Assembly: GCA_023853785.1 (NCBI GenBank)
Contig: JAJIRX010000648.1
Coordinates: 248,001 to 312,000 of the forward strand
Length of the DNA: 64,000 nt
Source: Psilocybe azurescens
Lineage: Eukaryota > Basidiomycota > Agaricomycetes > Agaricales > Agrocybaceae
Direction: 5' to 3'
The notes under the pieces were generated by a model. It saw nothing but the letters and a program-made list of their open reading frames with translations. It ran no database searches and was not told where the DNA came from. Positions 44,601 to 56,118 of the stretch are shown in pieces. The translations under genes and the position numbers were made by a program. Numbering within the stretch: position 1 is the first letter of the stretch; each line of letters starts with the position of its first letter.

Positions 44601-45942
44601 ACAAAGGAGGAGGATGAGGATTTAGAGGGGCAGGCATTGTACGATGAACGTGTGATTCGTCTCTCTTTCTCTTTCTCTCTTTGGCGTTGGCGTTGCTCCC
44701 TCCATTCTTTTTTTGCTTGTGGTTTTTTCCCACTTTCTCTTCCATATCCCATCTATTCTGTTCTGCAGTGCTTTGAGTTTTTTTCTTTAATACTGTCTTG
44801 TGCTCCCCTCATCCCGCGATAACTCCTTTTTCTAGACGACGATTCATCCCACTCGTCGCCAACCATCCGTCACACACATACCACCGTTTCGCTATGTTGC
44901 TGCCGTCTTGGGCTTGCGCTTTATTTTCTTTTTTCATACCTTTGTTTCTCCTTTCTCCAATATCACGCTGTTTATTTCGGTTCAATCAGTCTTGTTGAAC
45001 ACCAACTATCGATGGCTCCAAGTCCTTGTTTTTGGGCTCGAGAACCCATGCCGCATACAGCAATTGCCAATGTTTTTGAACACTTTTTATTCAATTCTCT
45101 TTTTATCTACCCAAGCCCTTCTGTCTGATCCTTCTCAAGCTTAGTTCTTCCCCACCATATTCGTCTTTTTTAACATCTATTTTATTCTATCCGATTGTGT
45201 TCGCTCTAACTTTCTTTCCCCTCTGTCTGTCTCTCTTCCCTGCTTCTTCATCTTTCTCTTCGACCCCCTATCTCCTCGGGTTTTCCCTAGTTCTCATAAC
45301 CGTGTTTCCCTGCTCTTCCTCTCCCTCTCTCCTTCCTCTCATCGTCTCCGTTTAGTTTCTCTGTTCGGTTTCTTCTTTTTTCTCAAGACTCCAGACTCGG
45401 CCTCTGTTTCTTTGCTCACGTGTACATATCAGTATCGGTTCCTCCTCATATAATTTATTGTCTCTGTCTGTTTAACTCTTTGGACTCGCGCTGTCTTTCC
45501 CATACTAAGACTCGGGAGTCGAGAGTCCGTGCATGGAACGCCGGGGATGAGGAAGTGCCCTGGATCTGGGTGTCTTCTTGCTTTATCAGTACTCGTCTAT
45601 TTTTGTGGCTGCGTGGGTACATGAGGTTTGGGTAAGTATGGATATGTAGGGGTTGCTTCGTTCGGATACTTACTACGATGGGTGCTATCGTTTCCATACG
45701 TGTTGTCAGCGCTGACTGTCCATTGACCCCAGGCAGGCAGGCATGTAGGTAAGCAGGTACTAGTCGGGCACTGTGTCCAAAAGAGCAAAAGCTTGAAAGC
45801 CGAGTAACGGGTAATGCAATATTGTAATGGAAATATCTACTAATAACATGGAAACTGGATGAAACGAATGGAGGTAATTCAAAGATTGTTGTGCCGATGA
45901 GGGTATCGAAATGACTGAGTGCAATGGAGACTGGTATACTAA
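44601..45942. other. Pyrimidine-rich 3' flank of unit B plus unique spacer
   Basis: To 45,716 this repeats the 3' flank of the LisH gene. From 45,717 it is single-copy spacer leading to the 3' end of the surface-protein gene. No gene seen. Confidence 0.6.
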
Positions 45943-47646
45943 CTAATACCCAAGAGAAAGCAGGTGTACAAAGCATATGCAGGTGCATAGGAAGCTGCAA
46001 TTCGAAACTAGACTACCTTGCGGTATAGGGCGGTAGTGCTTCGGGGGTCGACTGTGGCACTGTACCACCCCGCTGTCCCTGTGTCCCATGACCACTGTCT
46101 GATCATCGTCGGGCAGAGATATAAAGGACCGTTTCGGCGAAGGGATTAGCGTAATGGAACTGGTAGTCGTCTGCCGAGAGTTCGAACTGAAGTTGCTGAA
46201 CCGGAACCGCCGAGAGATGTAGGGACGATACGTTCTAGGAGTGCCAGGCTCGCCCTTTGTAGGCAACGCGCTCAATCGTGCTATTGGGAAGAGGCTGTTC
46301 GGTCGATCTAAAGTTTTTGATGATGAAGTTGTCAATCGTTTTGCGGGGTTGACCTGGTATTCGTTGCTCAGAAGTTGCGGTGGCGATTGTCGTGTGAATG
46401 GATATTCGTGCGATAATATTACGGGCTGTATGGTGACCTGATGACCTGGCTTGAAAAACTGGGAAGTGTTACGCATACCGGCTGATTCTTCGCATCTGGT
46501 TTTATTCAAGCGGATGCGGCGTCGTCGAAAGAACAAGAAGGTGAACAGGACAAGGAAAAAGAACACGAGTCCTCCTATGACGACGCCGATAATCATTTTT
46601 TCTTTGTAAGTCATTGCTCCAGAATGATGCTTGCCCTTGGAAGAAGAGGTCTCTTCTGCAATAGACATTGACGGGGTAGTGATGCTGCTTGAGATAGTTT
46701 GAGATGGTAACACCGAATCAGCCAGAACCAGATGCGAAAGAGCCAGTGGTGTCAGATCCGGTGTCCCCTCACTGACAACGGTTAGATTGTGTTGACCGTA
46801 TTCAAGTGGCGGTGTTTGGAAGAACGGCCAATTGAACTGAACTTGAGAGTTACCAGTTCGTTTGGAATTTTTGTCAATGACAATCGGTGCATAAGGAATG
46901 TGTTCGTTGTCGATATGAACTGAAAAGTTTTGAGTGGACTGTGTAGGTACGACCCCGTACCAGCTCAAGCCACGACCTGTAAAAGTGTTCAACCAAACCT
47001 CGCTATCACTGACACAATATGACCCACAACGCACCGATAAATGAGAAGGACAAGTTTGTCGCACCACTTGTTGCAATGTGGCTGTCGCCTTGTATTTTCC
47101 ATCCAGAGCCATACTTTATGGCAGGGTCTGAATGTGGCACATAAATCGTCGAATTCTTCACAGCTTGGGCGGTATCGGGCTGATAAAGTAGATGGTCGAA
47201 CCCGACGCCACTCTCTCCATTACTGGTGACGTTCAAAGTAACTGTGTGCGATCCAACTGGTGTAGACTCGTCCCATTCGCACAAGAGCCAATCTTTGTTC
47301 TTCTGGTTTGACTGTGCGACAGGTTGAAGAGGTCGGCCGTCGAGGGAACATTGCCAGGAAGGCCCTGCTTTCGAAGAGTCAGATATATCTGGCGTTCCCA
47401 GAATTCGGCCCTTTGAGCCTTTGGTCGTGAATTAGCTTTGATCTCTGAGAAGGTTTATGTAGACTCACCACGAAATGAATAGGAAAGGCTCGCCTTTCCA
47501 GTTGAAACATGTAGGCTATTCATGTCTGAAGTCCCCCCTTGCCATTCTTGACTCCCCTGACCTCCAAGTTTCCACCCTTCGGGGCTGTAACGGATTCTAC
47601 TATTGTTGTTGTCGACGATGACCTCCCGAGGATCGTAGATAGGCAT
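45943..47646 (-). CDS. Single-pass surface protein with two beta-sandwich (jelly-roll-like) ectodomain repeats
   Basis: This type of membrane protein is expanded in mushrooms; its ligand is unknown. Exons (minus) 47646-47469, 47418-47035 and 46976-45943 total 1,596 nt (531 aa) without a frame break. The first repeat runs from VIVDNNNSRIRYSPEGWKLG to GESGVGFDHLLYQ and the second from IKYGSGWKIQGD to DLTPLALSHLVLA. Each contains a Y..GW start and an aromatic-rich end. A Ser/Thr-rich stalk precedes the membrane helix (MIIGVVIGGLVFFFLVLF), which is followed by RRRRIR. The cytoplasmic tail of about 190 residues is rich in Ser, Arg and Pro. The chosen ATG (47,646) gives no clear signal peptide, so an upstream exon is possible; an unspliced 5' segment to about 47,730 has a good donor. 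Confidence 0.65.
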
Positions 47647-47835
47647 TATTGAGTAACCTAAAGCTAACCTATCAACACAACAAGCTACTTGAAGAACGCG
47701 GAAAAAGAGTGTGGGACTCACTTAGCGGCGTCCAGCACCGCTCAAGTGACGGCGGTATCAGACTATCAGATGTGGTAGCTGTTCAAGCTTGACAAGACGT
47801 CCTGAAGTTCCATGATAATAGATTGGTTGACACGG

Positions 47836-48275
47836 TCATGGGCTCGCTATGACAAAAAGGCGCCATGTCATTATCCTTGATATGTAAGTTCTGTGTAGCC
47901 TTCGAATCGAGCAACGATGATCTTCTCGGTCGTATAAATGGTAGTGATGGACAGAGAGTGTGAGGAAACCCAGGAAACGAATGCCAAGTGCATGTAGGCC
48001 AAATGTAAGCATGTGATCCCCGAGATTCAACAAGTTGGACTTGAAAGAAACTTTGGAGAACGAACCTTGAATCTCCATTAGACTCTTTGGTTATAGAACT
48101 GTCTCATCCAACCCTCGCCAAAATACTTCTCTGAAAAGGTCAGAGAGCTCGGAGCAGTACATCTATTTTTAGATTGAACAGCCATGAAATTACCGGCCAT
48201 TTCCGTGAACGGCCTTGGCAAGATCAAGACCAGGACGATAAACTTCCAGTCAAAAAATCTTCGGCTGGTACCCAT
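47836..48275 (-). pseudogene. Relic of a second jelly-roll surface protein
   Basis: Two minus-strand frames (48,275-48,078 and 48,078-47,836) read ...APSSLTFSEKYFGEGWMR and SKVSFKSNLLNLGDHMLTFG..FLGFLTL. The second resembles the closing strands of the ectodomain repeat in the adjacent gene (FFQTPPLEYGQHNLTVVSEG). Without a clear start, membrane helix or continuous exons, I read it as a fragment of a paralogue, or as poorly modelled 5' exons of the neighbour. Confidence 0.3.
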
Positions 48276-48574
48276 CAGAGATATTTCTTCCTATACCGTT
48301 GTGAGGTCGCGAAGATAAAATATTTGAGCTTATTGCTATTCTCATACACTTCTGGAATCGGATGCACTTAAAGTTATATTTGTACTGTGATTTATTGCTT
48401 GTAAGTTGTAAGTATGACTTGATGTATTGTATCTCTCGTAGATGATACAACGCCACCTAGTACACACTAACTGGTGCTCCCTTTCTTGTTTTAACAGGCT
48501 CCTTCAGATGGTCTTACCAGCCCAAAATGTTTTAGCTTGGGAAAGTATATATAATAGATAGCTTTGTGATTTCA

Positions 48575-49599
48575 ATGCGCCTTACCCTATTCGCAGTCTG
48601 CGTGACATTGGTACATGCATTGGCTATTGTATTAACTGTTTCCCGCCTCACTTACAGAGGGCTCACAAAGACCATGTGGTGGGATGACAGGGTCGTTGTC
48701 ATACCTCTCGTGTTTGATTGTTTGTATCTTGTGACAATGTGTCTGAAAGCTGAAGGTGAGCGATCTAGACACCGAATATTATCCAGTCCAAGTCTATCAA
48801 CTGCTTTTTTACAGTCTCTTCTCCTCCTCATAATGTGAATTTCTCGGTCTGGTTTGGAAATATTATATTTTTTATCATAGCCTGGTAAGCCACAGTACAT
48901 TCCCAACAGTGGACTAATACTGAGATTTGCGTCTGTTTTGTGTAGGGTATCTCTTCTGAGCCTCGCATTGTCCATCGTCAGAATGTTCCCCCGTCCCTTT
49001 GGCTATGGACTCACAACCGCCTTTTTAATTCTTTGTGTTGCCAATAACCTAAAGTCAATATCTGACTGCTACAGAACTTCGCCAGAGTGGTGGAACACAC
49101 CATTGTCACTGTGTGTCCAGAAGCGGAAGGGCTTCATTGCTGGTGTATACTTTGCTATTGCCTGTAAGTTTTAAACAATATCTTGCGTTTGCTACTTATC
49201 TATCAGCTGACAATCATTCAATCCTGGAGTAGACTATCTAGCTGATGTTCTGCTCGTTGTTGTGCCATTGATCATGTTGTGGAAGGAGACTTCACCCCGA
49301 CCAGAGCGTCGTCTGGTCATGGTTCTATTTGTACTTAGCACCCTTTCATTACTAACATCTGTTCTATTCTCTACAACAGGATTCATCATTTATAAACTGG
49401 GACCACCTGCTTTCTTGATGAGCACCATGACTCGACATTTGCAAGTGAGTTCCTAAATAACTATCACAGGCCAATTACACTATTTGTGTCCAACCTCTTG
49501 TTCTTCACCTTGCTTTTCTATCGTATTTTAAAAGGAGAGCCTCTATCTAGTCACCTTATTCGCGCAACTACTACAGCGACGGAGAGCAGAAGCTCATGA
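48575..49599 (+). CDS. Multi-pass membrane protein of unknown function
   Basis: The protein has about seven hydrophobic segments, starting MRLTLFAVCVTLVHALAIVL, with a conserved-looking WWDDRVVVIPL between the first two. Exons 48575-48755, 48815-48884, 48946-49163 and 49233-49444 join in phase. The last segment (PITLFVSNLLFFTLLFYRIL...ESRSS, stop 49,597-49,599) is in a different frame. The only GT..AG pair between them is 25 nt, too short for an intron, so there is either an indel near 49,445-49,470 or the real protein ends at the TAA at 49,454. The layout resembles fungal rhodopsin-like or PTH11-like membrane proteins, but no retinal lysine motif is apparent. Confidence 0.6.
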
Positions 49600-50450
49600 T
49601 ACGACGAGAAAGCTTCGATGAAGTCCGAAGGTCGCCGTATTGTCTAGATATCTCATCGGCTCTTTTCTCGATAGGAAAGGCTTATCTTGACATGAGAATA
49701 CATTTACAGTATGCCTAGGACACAGGAATTGTGTCCATTGTTTATATCTCTACATACTTGAGACCCGACGATTTCTTAATGGTTTTCTTGCATTTATGAC
49801 TATGAACTAGGTACATCTGATCTAAATATAGAAGCACTGATTTTGCGATCAGGACGAGTGCCACACAGGAATCACGTGTCTTCGTACAGAAATTGTCGAT
49901 AGGCGCCTGTTAGACGCGCATGGACACTAAATGCTGCTATCAAGCTCAAGCGCGATATTACTTCCTTAAATAAACGGAACCCAACACTAAACCTCCACTC
50001 CATTAGACCTCGGTTTTTAATCGCGACATGCAGTGCATGAGCAGATCTAGTGAGATCTGGCACGGTGATGGGGCCACCGCCATTGCTGTCTTGCACGCAG
50101 AGCGAAAAGTAAGTAATCTATTTGGTAGGGGTTGTTGCATAATCTTGGAAATGGACAGCTCTCTGTCACACATGAGCAGTGCGCTGTTGAGCGGACTTGA
50201 GTATTGTGTCTCCCATGGCAGGCAAAGTGAACGTCAGACGTAGTCGGAAGACTGGAGAAGACTGCATCGACGCAGGCTGGATTGCCAGGCACTCCTAATT
50301 GCGACAAACAGTTAAGTACTTGGCGAATTAGAAAGATTGCATTGCCCAAATTCGCTAAGTGACAGGCCCGATTTGAACTCTGTCATGAGACTGACGGCCA
50401 GATGCAGTATTTGATTCCAGGGTGCCGTCAAGGACCACTACGTGAGAAGC
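49600..50450. other. Intergenic region, nothing recognised
   Basis: This spacer lies between two convergent genes and contains a few short frames with no pattern. AGATCT-containing dyad sequence (GCAGATCTAGTGAGATCTGG) lies at about 50,040-50,060. Confidence 0.4.
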
Positions 50451-51890
50451 CTACGAAAGAAGGTGGACAACTGCTTCGAACATGGCAAATGTCACCATAT
50501 TGACTGGAATCGCACTGCAGATATTGGGGATGATATCAGTACAAACAGACATATCAGTATCTCAGAGACAAAAGGTATCGAACCGTATCAGTGTAGGTGA
50601 AAGGCCCCGGAAGAAGACTCCCATTCCCTCTTCTTGGTAGGAGTGGACAATGGTCGAGAGTGTCGATCTGTAAGGATTGATATCTATCATGGAAACATCT
50701 TTCGCGAGTATAGGCACAACAAGAGATGTCCCGGCAGAGACAGGAGCTATTGTGGGCACATATATAGGGTGACTGCCCTGAACGCGAGTTTTGACGACGT
50801 CAAGCGGGAATGTAGCTATCCAACCGACTGAAAAAAGAAAAGATCAATGAACCGGATCTAGAAGAGCACAGCTGGATATTTCACATACCCACACCTGCGA
50901 CTGCGCCTGCTATTAAAAGCGCAGGCCAGGATAGCGGTTGCGTTTCGGGCTCGTTCTCTCTATAAATAGTCGAGGACCCTGTAGAAACCGGTGTGGAGAA
51001 ATATCGGCAGGTAATTTCATACTAAAGAAGAAATGTTAAAAGGCTCGAGGGACAAAAATAGACCAGTAGGGACATACGGCCGCGAAATATGCCCCGTAAC
51101 CACAGTCTCGCAAAGCGGTAACAGTTATGCCGCGATATAAAGCGGGAAGTCCACCTTCTTTGAAGATTTGGAGACCCACCTGCCGCGCAGTGGATTTGGT
51201 GAGAAGGGACTGTTGTCGAATCTTGATAAGTTCGGTAGGCGTTGTCACAATCCTATGTATATCACAAAGGTCAAATCACCCTTCTGTGTTGACCAATGGA
51301 TGACGCATACGAGGAAACAATGCCACTTCCTGCACCTGCTAGAGCAATTTGGGCAATTGTCGGTATTGAATTTGGATCAGACATTTGGAGTTTCAGAATA
51401 AAACGGTACGACGCAAACACCAAGCCATTCATAAGTGCAGTTGTTGCCTATGAGATCAAAGTCATGTTATCCGAAGCAATACTGTAAGCGATATCAACCT
51501 TCACTAACCAGTGGCGAAGTAATGCCTTTATACAATCCGATGAATTTCTCTTCTTTAATGATAGTGGCAATGGCCGGAAATGTCGAGTGATACCTGCTTG
51601 CGATTGCGGGACTTTGAAATCGAACTTTCACTGTTATGTAAAGTTCAATTTTATATCGATATGAAATAGCACCAGTTCGTGAGAGTAGGACACCCACCTG
51701 TATCGAAAGGAAACCCGACGACAAGACCAGTCATCCCCTGCCACAAGCATGTTAACAGAGACTTGTTCTACAGTGTCCTCCCAAAGTCCATACGCACTGC
51801 GAGAGTCCCCGCAACAAAATCTATTGTCGGATTGAGTGCAATATCATGTACCACTGGAATGAATCCATGAGATCAGCTTTCCCCAAATCA
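50451..51890 (-). CDS. Mitochondrial carrier family protein (inner-membrane solute exchanger)
   Basis: Mitochondrial carriers have three repeats, each with a PxD/ExxK/R signature. Here they are GFPFDTVKVRF, TTPTELIKIRQ and TFPLDVVKTRV. Other family features are IIKEEKFIGLYKGITSPL, IFKEGGLPALYRGITVTALRD and EEGMGVFFRGLSPTLIRAIPVNM, the last spliced across an intron of about 70 nt. The stop is at 50,451. The N-terminus reads ...HDIALNPTIDFVAGTLAG, but the start codon is not resolved and may lie upstream of 51,870. Several introns of 50-70 nt interrupt it and I found no frame break. The general appearance is of amino-acid/acyl-carnitine-type carriers, but the substrate cannot be assigned by reading. 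Confidence 0.85.
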
Positions 51891-53005
51891 TAGGAGACTG
51901 TAGCACCTTCGCCGTCATTGGGACCCATAATTTGCAAACTATTGCAGGGATGGTTGGGAGTCCCTAATCAGGACAAGAAGCAGAAAAGTTTCTATCAGGG
52001 TTCGAAATCGGGAGGATCTTGGATTAGAACTGTTTAGGGGGATATCCTATCATCACCTGTTTGCGGAGGAGGCCGAAGGAAAGGGTAGCCAAACTTTGCA
52101 ACTCTGCGATAAGCCGGATCACGTCGTTGAACGTCCTAGTCCATCGTACATGCTCACCAGCTAGTCACTAGCACTCAAAACCTACAAAACCGCCTCCAAT
52201 TTCGCTTGAACTACTCCGAGTACCGGGTATACCGCTTCGATAAACGCTCTTCAATGTCTTTCAACTTCACTGGAGCATGGGTCATTGATATGCCAAGTTC
52301 CGATGCAGCTGTGAAAGAATCAACACGCCAGTGTCCACGACCCATCGAGCACAGAACCTTCCATAAAAATACCCCAGTGTTTTGATTGACAGCCACAATT
52401 ATAACATCCGAAGGCCGAGGATAGCTAGTCTATCGGTTAAGTTAGAGATGTGAACTGACATATGCAAGGGATATGAATGTTCTGTTGACAGTTTTTAACG
52501 AGCTTACTTGACCTTTTCATCTTCCTCAGGCCCTGTGGAACAACATCGCATTTCAAACGCTGGCTGCCTGGGTGTATTTTAGCCTCGTTTTTCGATGCAA
52601 AGCCTGGTCAGAGGTCTAGCGACTATCCAGCTGTTCCCCTCGTTATCACGTCAAATGGACACGTGTTTCTGCTGCTTTACCATTTCTGTACAATCGGTCC
52701 GAAATTAAGGCAACGCGTGTTAGCAGCGAGGCGAAGCATCATGGAGGAAGGCGGACAAATCGGGGCCTTTATATGCTTTCTTTCCTTCAAGACCATTTTT
52801 GATCCCCAAACCCATCGACGACATCCTCCAGTGACTGGAAAAACGAGAGATTGGACAAATTATTTTGCGGTCAGTGCATTTGTTCTCGAAGCAGTACTGC
52901 TTCCGCGTCTCATGCGATAACCGTATTGAACAGGATTTACAGGCCTTATTTCACTCTAGACGCCCTCCCCCGAACCCTTAAGCCATATTCTATTTCAAGC
53001 CTGCG
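51891..53005. other. Intergenic region; one short minus-strand frame
   Basis: A 62-codon frame at 52,211-52,396 (minus; ...NQNTGVFLWKVLCSMGRG) preceded by an acceptor-like sequence could be the last exon of a small gene, but I could not build the rest. Nothing else is supported. Confidence 0.3.
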
Positions 53006-55026
53006 ATGTTTCCTGTCAGCGATTTCAACTTTGTTGTAGCCGGAATAGCTACATTCGCCGCTACAGTTGGCTATGCATGCTCTCGCCGACTCAGTACCAG
53101 CCCGTTTGTCTAAAGCCACACTCTGGGAGCCTGAAATTCACTTAAACTGTATGAACGCAGATCTTACACGCCCTCCGAGGAAGTATCGCAGCATAGCTTC
53201 GCTGGCGACAGACGGACTGAGGAGAAAGATACGATTATCTCCCCGCACTCTTCTCCAGACGAACCCCGGATGAACAGCGAGCCTGAGCCAAGCACAATTC
53301 GATTGGAGACTGAGAGCACCGTGTCCATATCTACCTCCAGTCCCACTCGACGGGATTCTTTGAAGAGAAAGATTCCACACGATGGATTCGATGAACCGGA
53401 GAAGGTAGGGTATTGTTGCTGTGCATGACTCTTTAATGTTAATTGTGTAACAGGAGGTCATCCTCGGCTATCCTCATGTTAGTTTTCTTGGTTTCTATTC
53501 TTTCCTGGTTTCAATCCCTGACCTTTTTGCGACAGAATCTCGCCAACATATATCCCAACAAGCGAAGTAGAACACCATCTTCAGACTCCGGGGTTAGTGT
53601 TTCATCTTTGAATAAACCACGATGTGAATTGACCTTCAAATCTAGTCATCGACACCTGTTGTTGCTCCATCAGTGACTGCGGACATGACAGTACCCCTCA
53701 CGTCCAGCGAAGATGTCGAAATTGTAAGCGGATTTCAATTAAATACTTCCAAATCAATTCGTGTCTGAAAGCTGGACAAGCCATCGGTATTGCAGGAACC
53801 TGTCTCGATCCCAACACCGGCATCCGAGCCTCCTCGATCGCCTTCACCTGCCCCAGAGCAGCAATCGCCGAAACAGCCTTCTCTGGTAAGCGCAGCTGTT
53901 TATCGTCCTTATGTATGTCTTCTCACTCAACCAGGCTCCAACCCCTGCCTCTCCACTACCGGTGTTCATTTCAACACCGCCACCACCGATTGTGCCCCAC
54001 GAGGTTACCCCGCGACCTATTACTCCAAAGCCATTGGTATGTATCATCTCTCAGCTCAGGAAACGTCGCAGAGTCCTGAATTCCCATCACAGTCAAGTCC
54101 GTCGGGTGGGTTCGCAGCCTTTGCTGGATCTACTTCGCCCTTCGCAGTTATCAATAAACCGAAGCAATCGACTTTCAAGCCTGCGAAGTCTATTTGGAGC
54201 ACTAGCGACCTGACAGCCCATCAAAATGAGGGAAGAGAAAGTGGCATTGGCTGCCGCTTTCGTGGCGGGAGACCGAGAATCATGCCATTGGTGAAGCCAA
54301 AGCTACGCCCCTGCATCCGACCGAGAAGTATACACGTCAGTATCTTCCAAGCGTTGCGACGCTCCTCGTAGAGCCTTGGAGAGTTTTATGCTGACTTGAG
54401 TATTTTTATGTAGATGTTACTGGAGAGGAGGAGGAAGATGTTGAATTGGAGCAGAGAGGCGTCAAGCTGTATACCAAGCGCGGAAACAAAGCCTTTTCGG
54501 AGGGTGTTGTTGGCCATGTCAAACTATTGTCGAATCGATCGACGCTGGAAGAGAGGATTCGTAAGTGTTCATACGCTTTGCTAAAGAGTGTTGAATCTCT
54601 CGCTAATGCTCACGATAGTCTTCCGACGGGATCCTCTGTGGAAGGTCTCGATGAATGTCCGTGTAAAGCCTGCTGTTCGATGCACATATGTGCCAGAGGA
54701 AAATGTTCTCAGGTTAATCCTGAAGGAAACGACCGAAAAGACAGATGAAGCCGAAGAAAAGCAGGAAGTCGTTATCTACGCGCTCAAGGTATGCTGTTTA
54801 TTGTGGTATTCACATACTAGCTCTTCTAATTGCTGGTGTGTAGCCTGGAAGATCTTGCCCGAAACAAGACTTCAAAGACTTCGCGCAAGCTTTGATGAAG
54901 AGCACGCATTTGAAAAGCCTCGCCGTGAACGGGGGCTTTGCCTTTTTATTTTCTTCGATTTTCGAGCGATGCGGATTGGCATCCCTTTACAGCATCTTTC
55001 CTGGTCAACGCCGACGTTCTGGCTGA
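53006..55026 (+). CDS. RanBP1-domain protein (RanBP3/Yrb2-like) with a hydrophobic N-terminus
   Basis: The C-terminal Ran-binding domain runs from HVTGEEEEDVELEQRGVKLY through LFRRDPLWKVSMNVRVKPAV to KQEVVIYALK and DFKDFAQALM. It should bind Ran-GTP and assist nuclear transport. The middle is Ser/Pro-rich with KRKIPHDGFDEPEK (NLS-like) and NLANIYPNKRSRTPSSDSG. The N-terminus from ATG 53,006 is FVVAGIATFAATVGYACSRR, a hydrophobic stretch unusual for a soluble RanBP. About nine short exons join through canonical introns. The frame is uncertain between about 54,220 and 54,290, just upstream of GEAKATPLHPTEKYTH, where one or two indels seem needed. The C-terminus runs about 45 residues past the domain to the stop at 55,026. 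Confidence 0.72.
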
Positions 55027-55111
55027 CACTCTTGTACAGTCCGAAGACTACGATTCGGCATGACACCGTGGTCAGCCATCTGATTTCTGGCAGATGCGGT
55101 CGTTTACGACG
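55027..55111. other. Spacer between convergent frames
   Basis: Short sequence after the RanBP-gene stop. No feature recognised. Confidence 0.3.
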
Positions 55112-55600
55112 CTACAAATGCACATTTTCATCATGCAGACGCAGGTCGCCTGTATCGTGGATGTGAATACGATGGCCATGTTTAATGAATATTGTACGAC
55201 ACTTACCATCTACGTCCTTTATTGTATTGTTATCTTGTACATAGTTTATAGTTTTGCGTAGGACCCTTGTATAAAAATGTAGTACCCCTCCGCCTCCGCA
55301 TTTGACGCAATCTGGATGAGCCGAAGGGGCGGTGCGAGGATCATAGCCTTGAGTTCTGCGAGCTGAATGTGCAGTTAGAGATTCAAGTACTGCCCCTGCA
55401 CCGTCGCGAGCATAAAAGGCCCACAAGTAGGCATTCCGAGGCAGGACACTCAATGGAACACTTGATTTATGTACGCATGTGCAGCGGCTTGGAGGCTTCA
55501 CTTGCCATATCATTCCTTCCTGTAAATATAGCCTTGATGGTGATTTTCGAAGGACTAAGGACAAGACGTAGCGACCAAGCAGACCATCATTCCGCATCAC
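55112..55600 (-). CDS. Hypothetical protein, possibly a CxxC-containing small protein
   Basis: This is a single 162-codon frame on the minus strand. The middle looks protein-like (SVPLSVLPRNAYLWAFYARD and AHPDCVKCGGGG), with a single CxxC. The first and last thirds may be intronic or untranslated. I do not recognise it. Confidence 0.3.
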   Translation of the reverse strand: MMRNDGLLGRYVLSLVLRKSPSRLYLQEGMIWQVKPPSRCTCVHKSSVPLSVLPRNAYLWAFYARDGAGAVLESLTAHSARRTQGYDPRTAPSAHPDCVKCGGGGVLHFYTRVLRKTINYVQDNNTIKDVDGKCRTIFIKHGHRIHIHDTGDLRLHDENVHL

Positions 55601-56118
55601 AACTTAAAGAAGTTGTATTGATTTGAACATGCAATGAGGAGAAACGGCCGTTCTCTCATTTTGAGCTGGAGCATAATGTACAGTGGGCGCCCAGCGCTGA
55701 CATTGAAAGCTTCATTTTGGACAGCCCTGAGAGAGAGAGCCATGAATCTGCCAGCTGCAGGGCGTGGATGGACGGAGGGTCACCGGTCAGGCCTAGCCGG
55801 GGAAAAACAAAACAAAGGTGGGAGTATATGTGTGATATTACATAACGCCGCGTACCATTGCCAACCCTTCTCATCCGCAAGCTGACCGTAACCATCCTCT
55901 TTGCCCGCAAAAGACCAACAACGGTCCTACCACGTCTTCCTCACTCTCTTTTCTACTTACACACTCCTTAACCTAACTCATAAAACACCAAGTCTCTGTC
56001 TAAGCAGTCAGCGCCTTTTCTCAGGTCCCAATTTTTGGTACTTAACTGACAATTTTTTTGAATGCTCCAGCCCAATTCAAACACCTAATTCCCTTCTAAC
56101 CACACGAAAAGAATTAAT
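55601..56118. other. Intergenic region upstream of the cell-wall protein gene
   Basis: Contains no convincing frame. The C/T-rich sequence from 55,900 to 56,118 is likely the 5' UTR and promoter of the cell-wall protein gene. Confidence 0.45.

Larger units (their letters stand above)
42477..45716 (+). repeat. Tandem duplication unit B
   Basis: It is collinear with unit A but shorter. It carries several substitutions, loses part of the Gly/Gln-rich exon (about 39,560-39,790 of unit A) and lacks about 600 nt of the 3' flank (joining after CCGTCACACACATA to CCACCGTTTCGC). It also has about 100 nt more in the intron after the MTEK exon. It ends at GCTGAC 45,716. Confidence 0.9.

Noticed and set aside
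49445..49469. 25-nt intron in the multi-pass membrane gene
   Set aside because: GT and AG are present but the length is far below any plausible fungal intron, and the phase is off by one. An indel or a true early stop is more likely.
50360..50440. Possible minus-strand tRNA (GAGTTCAAATCGGGC resembles a T-arm)
   Set aside because: No A-box or paired acceptor stem at tRNA spacing; it also abuts the carrier stop codon.
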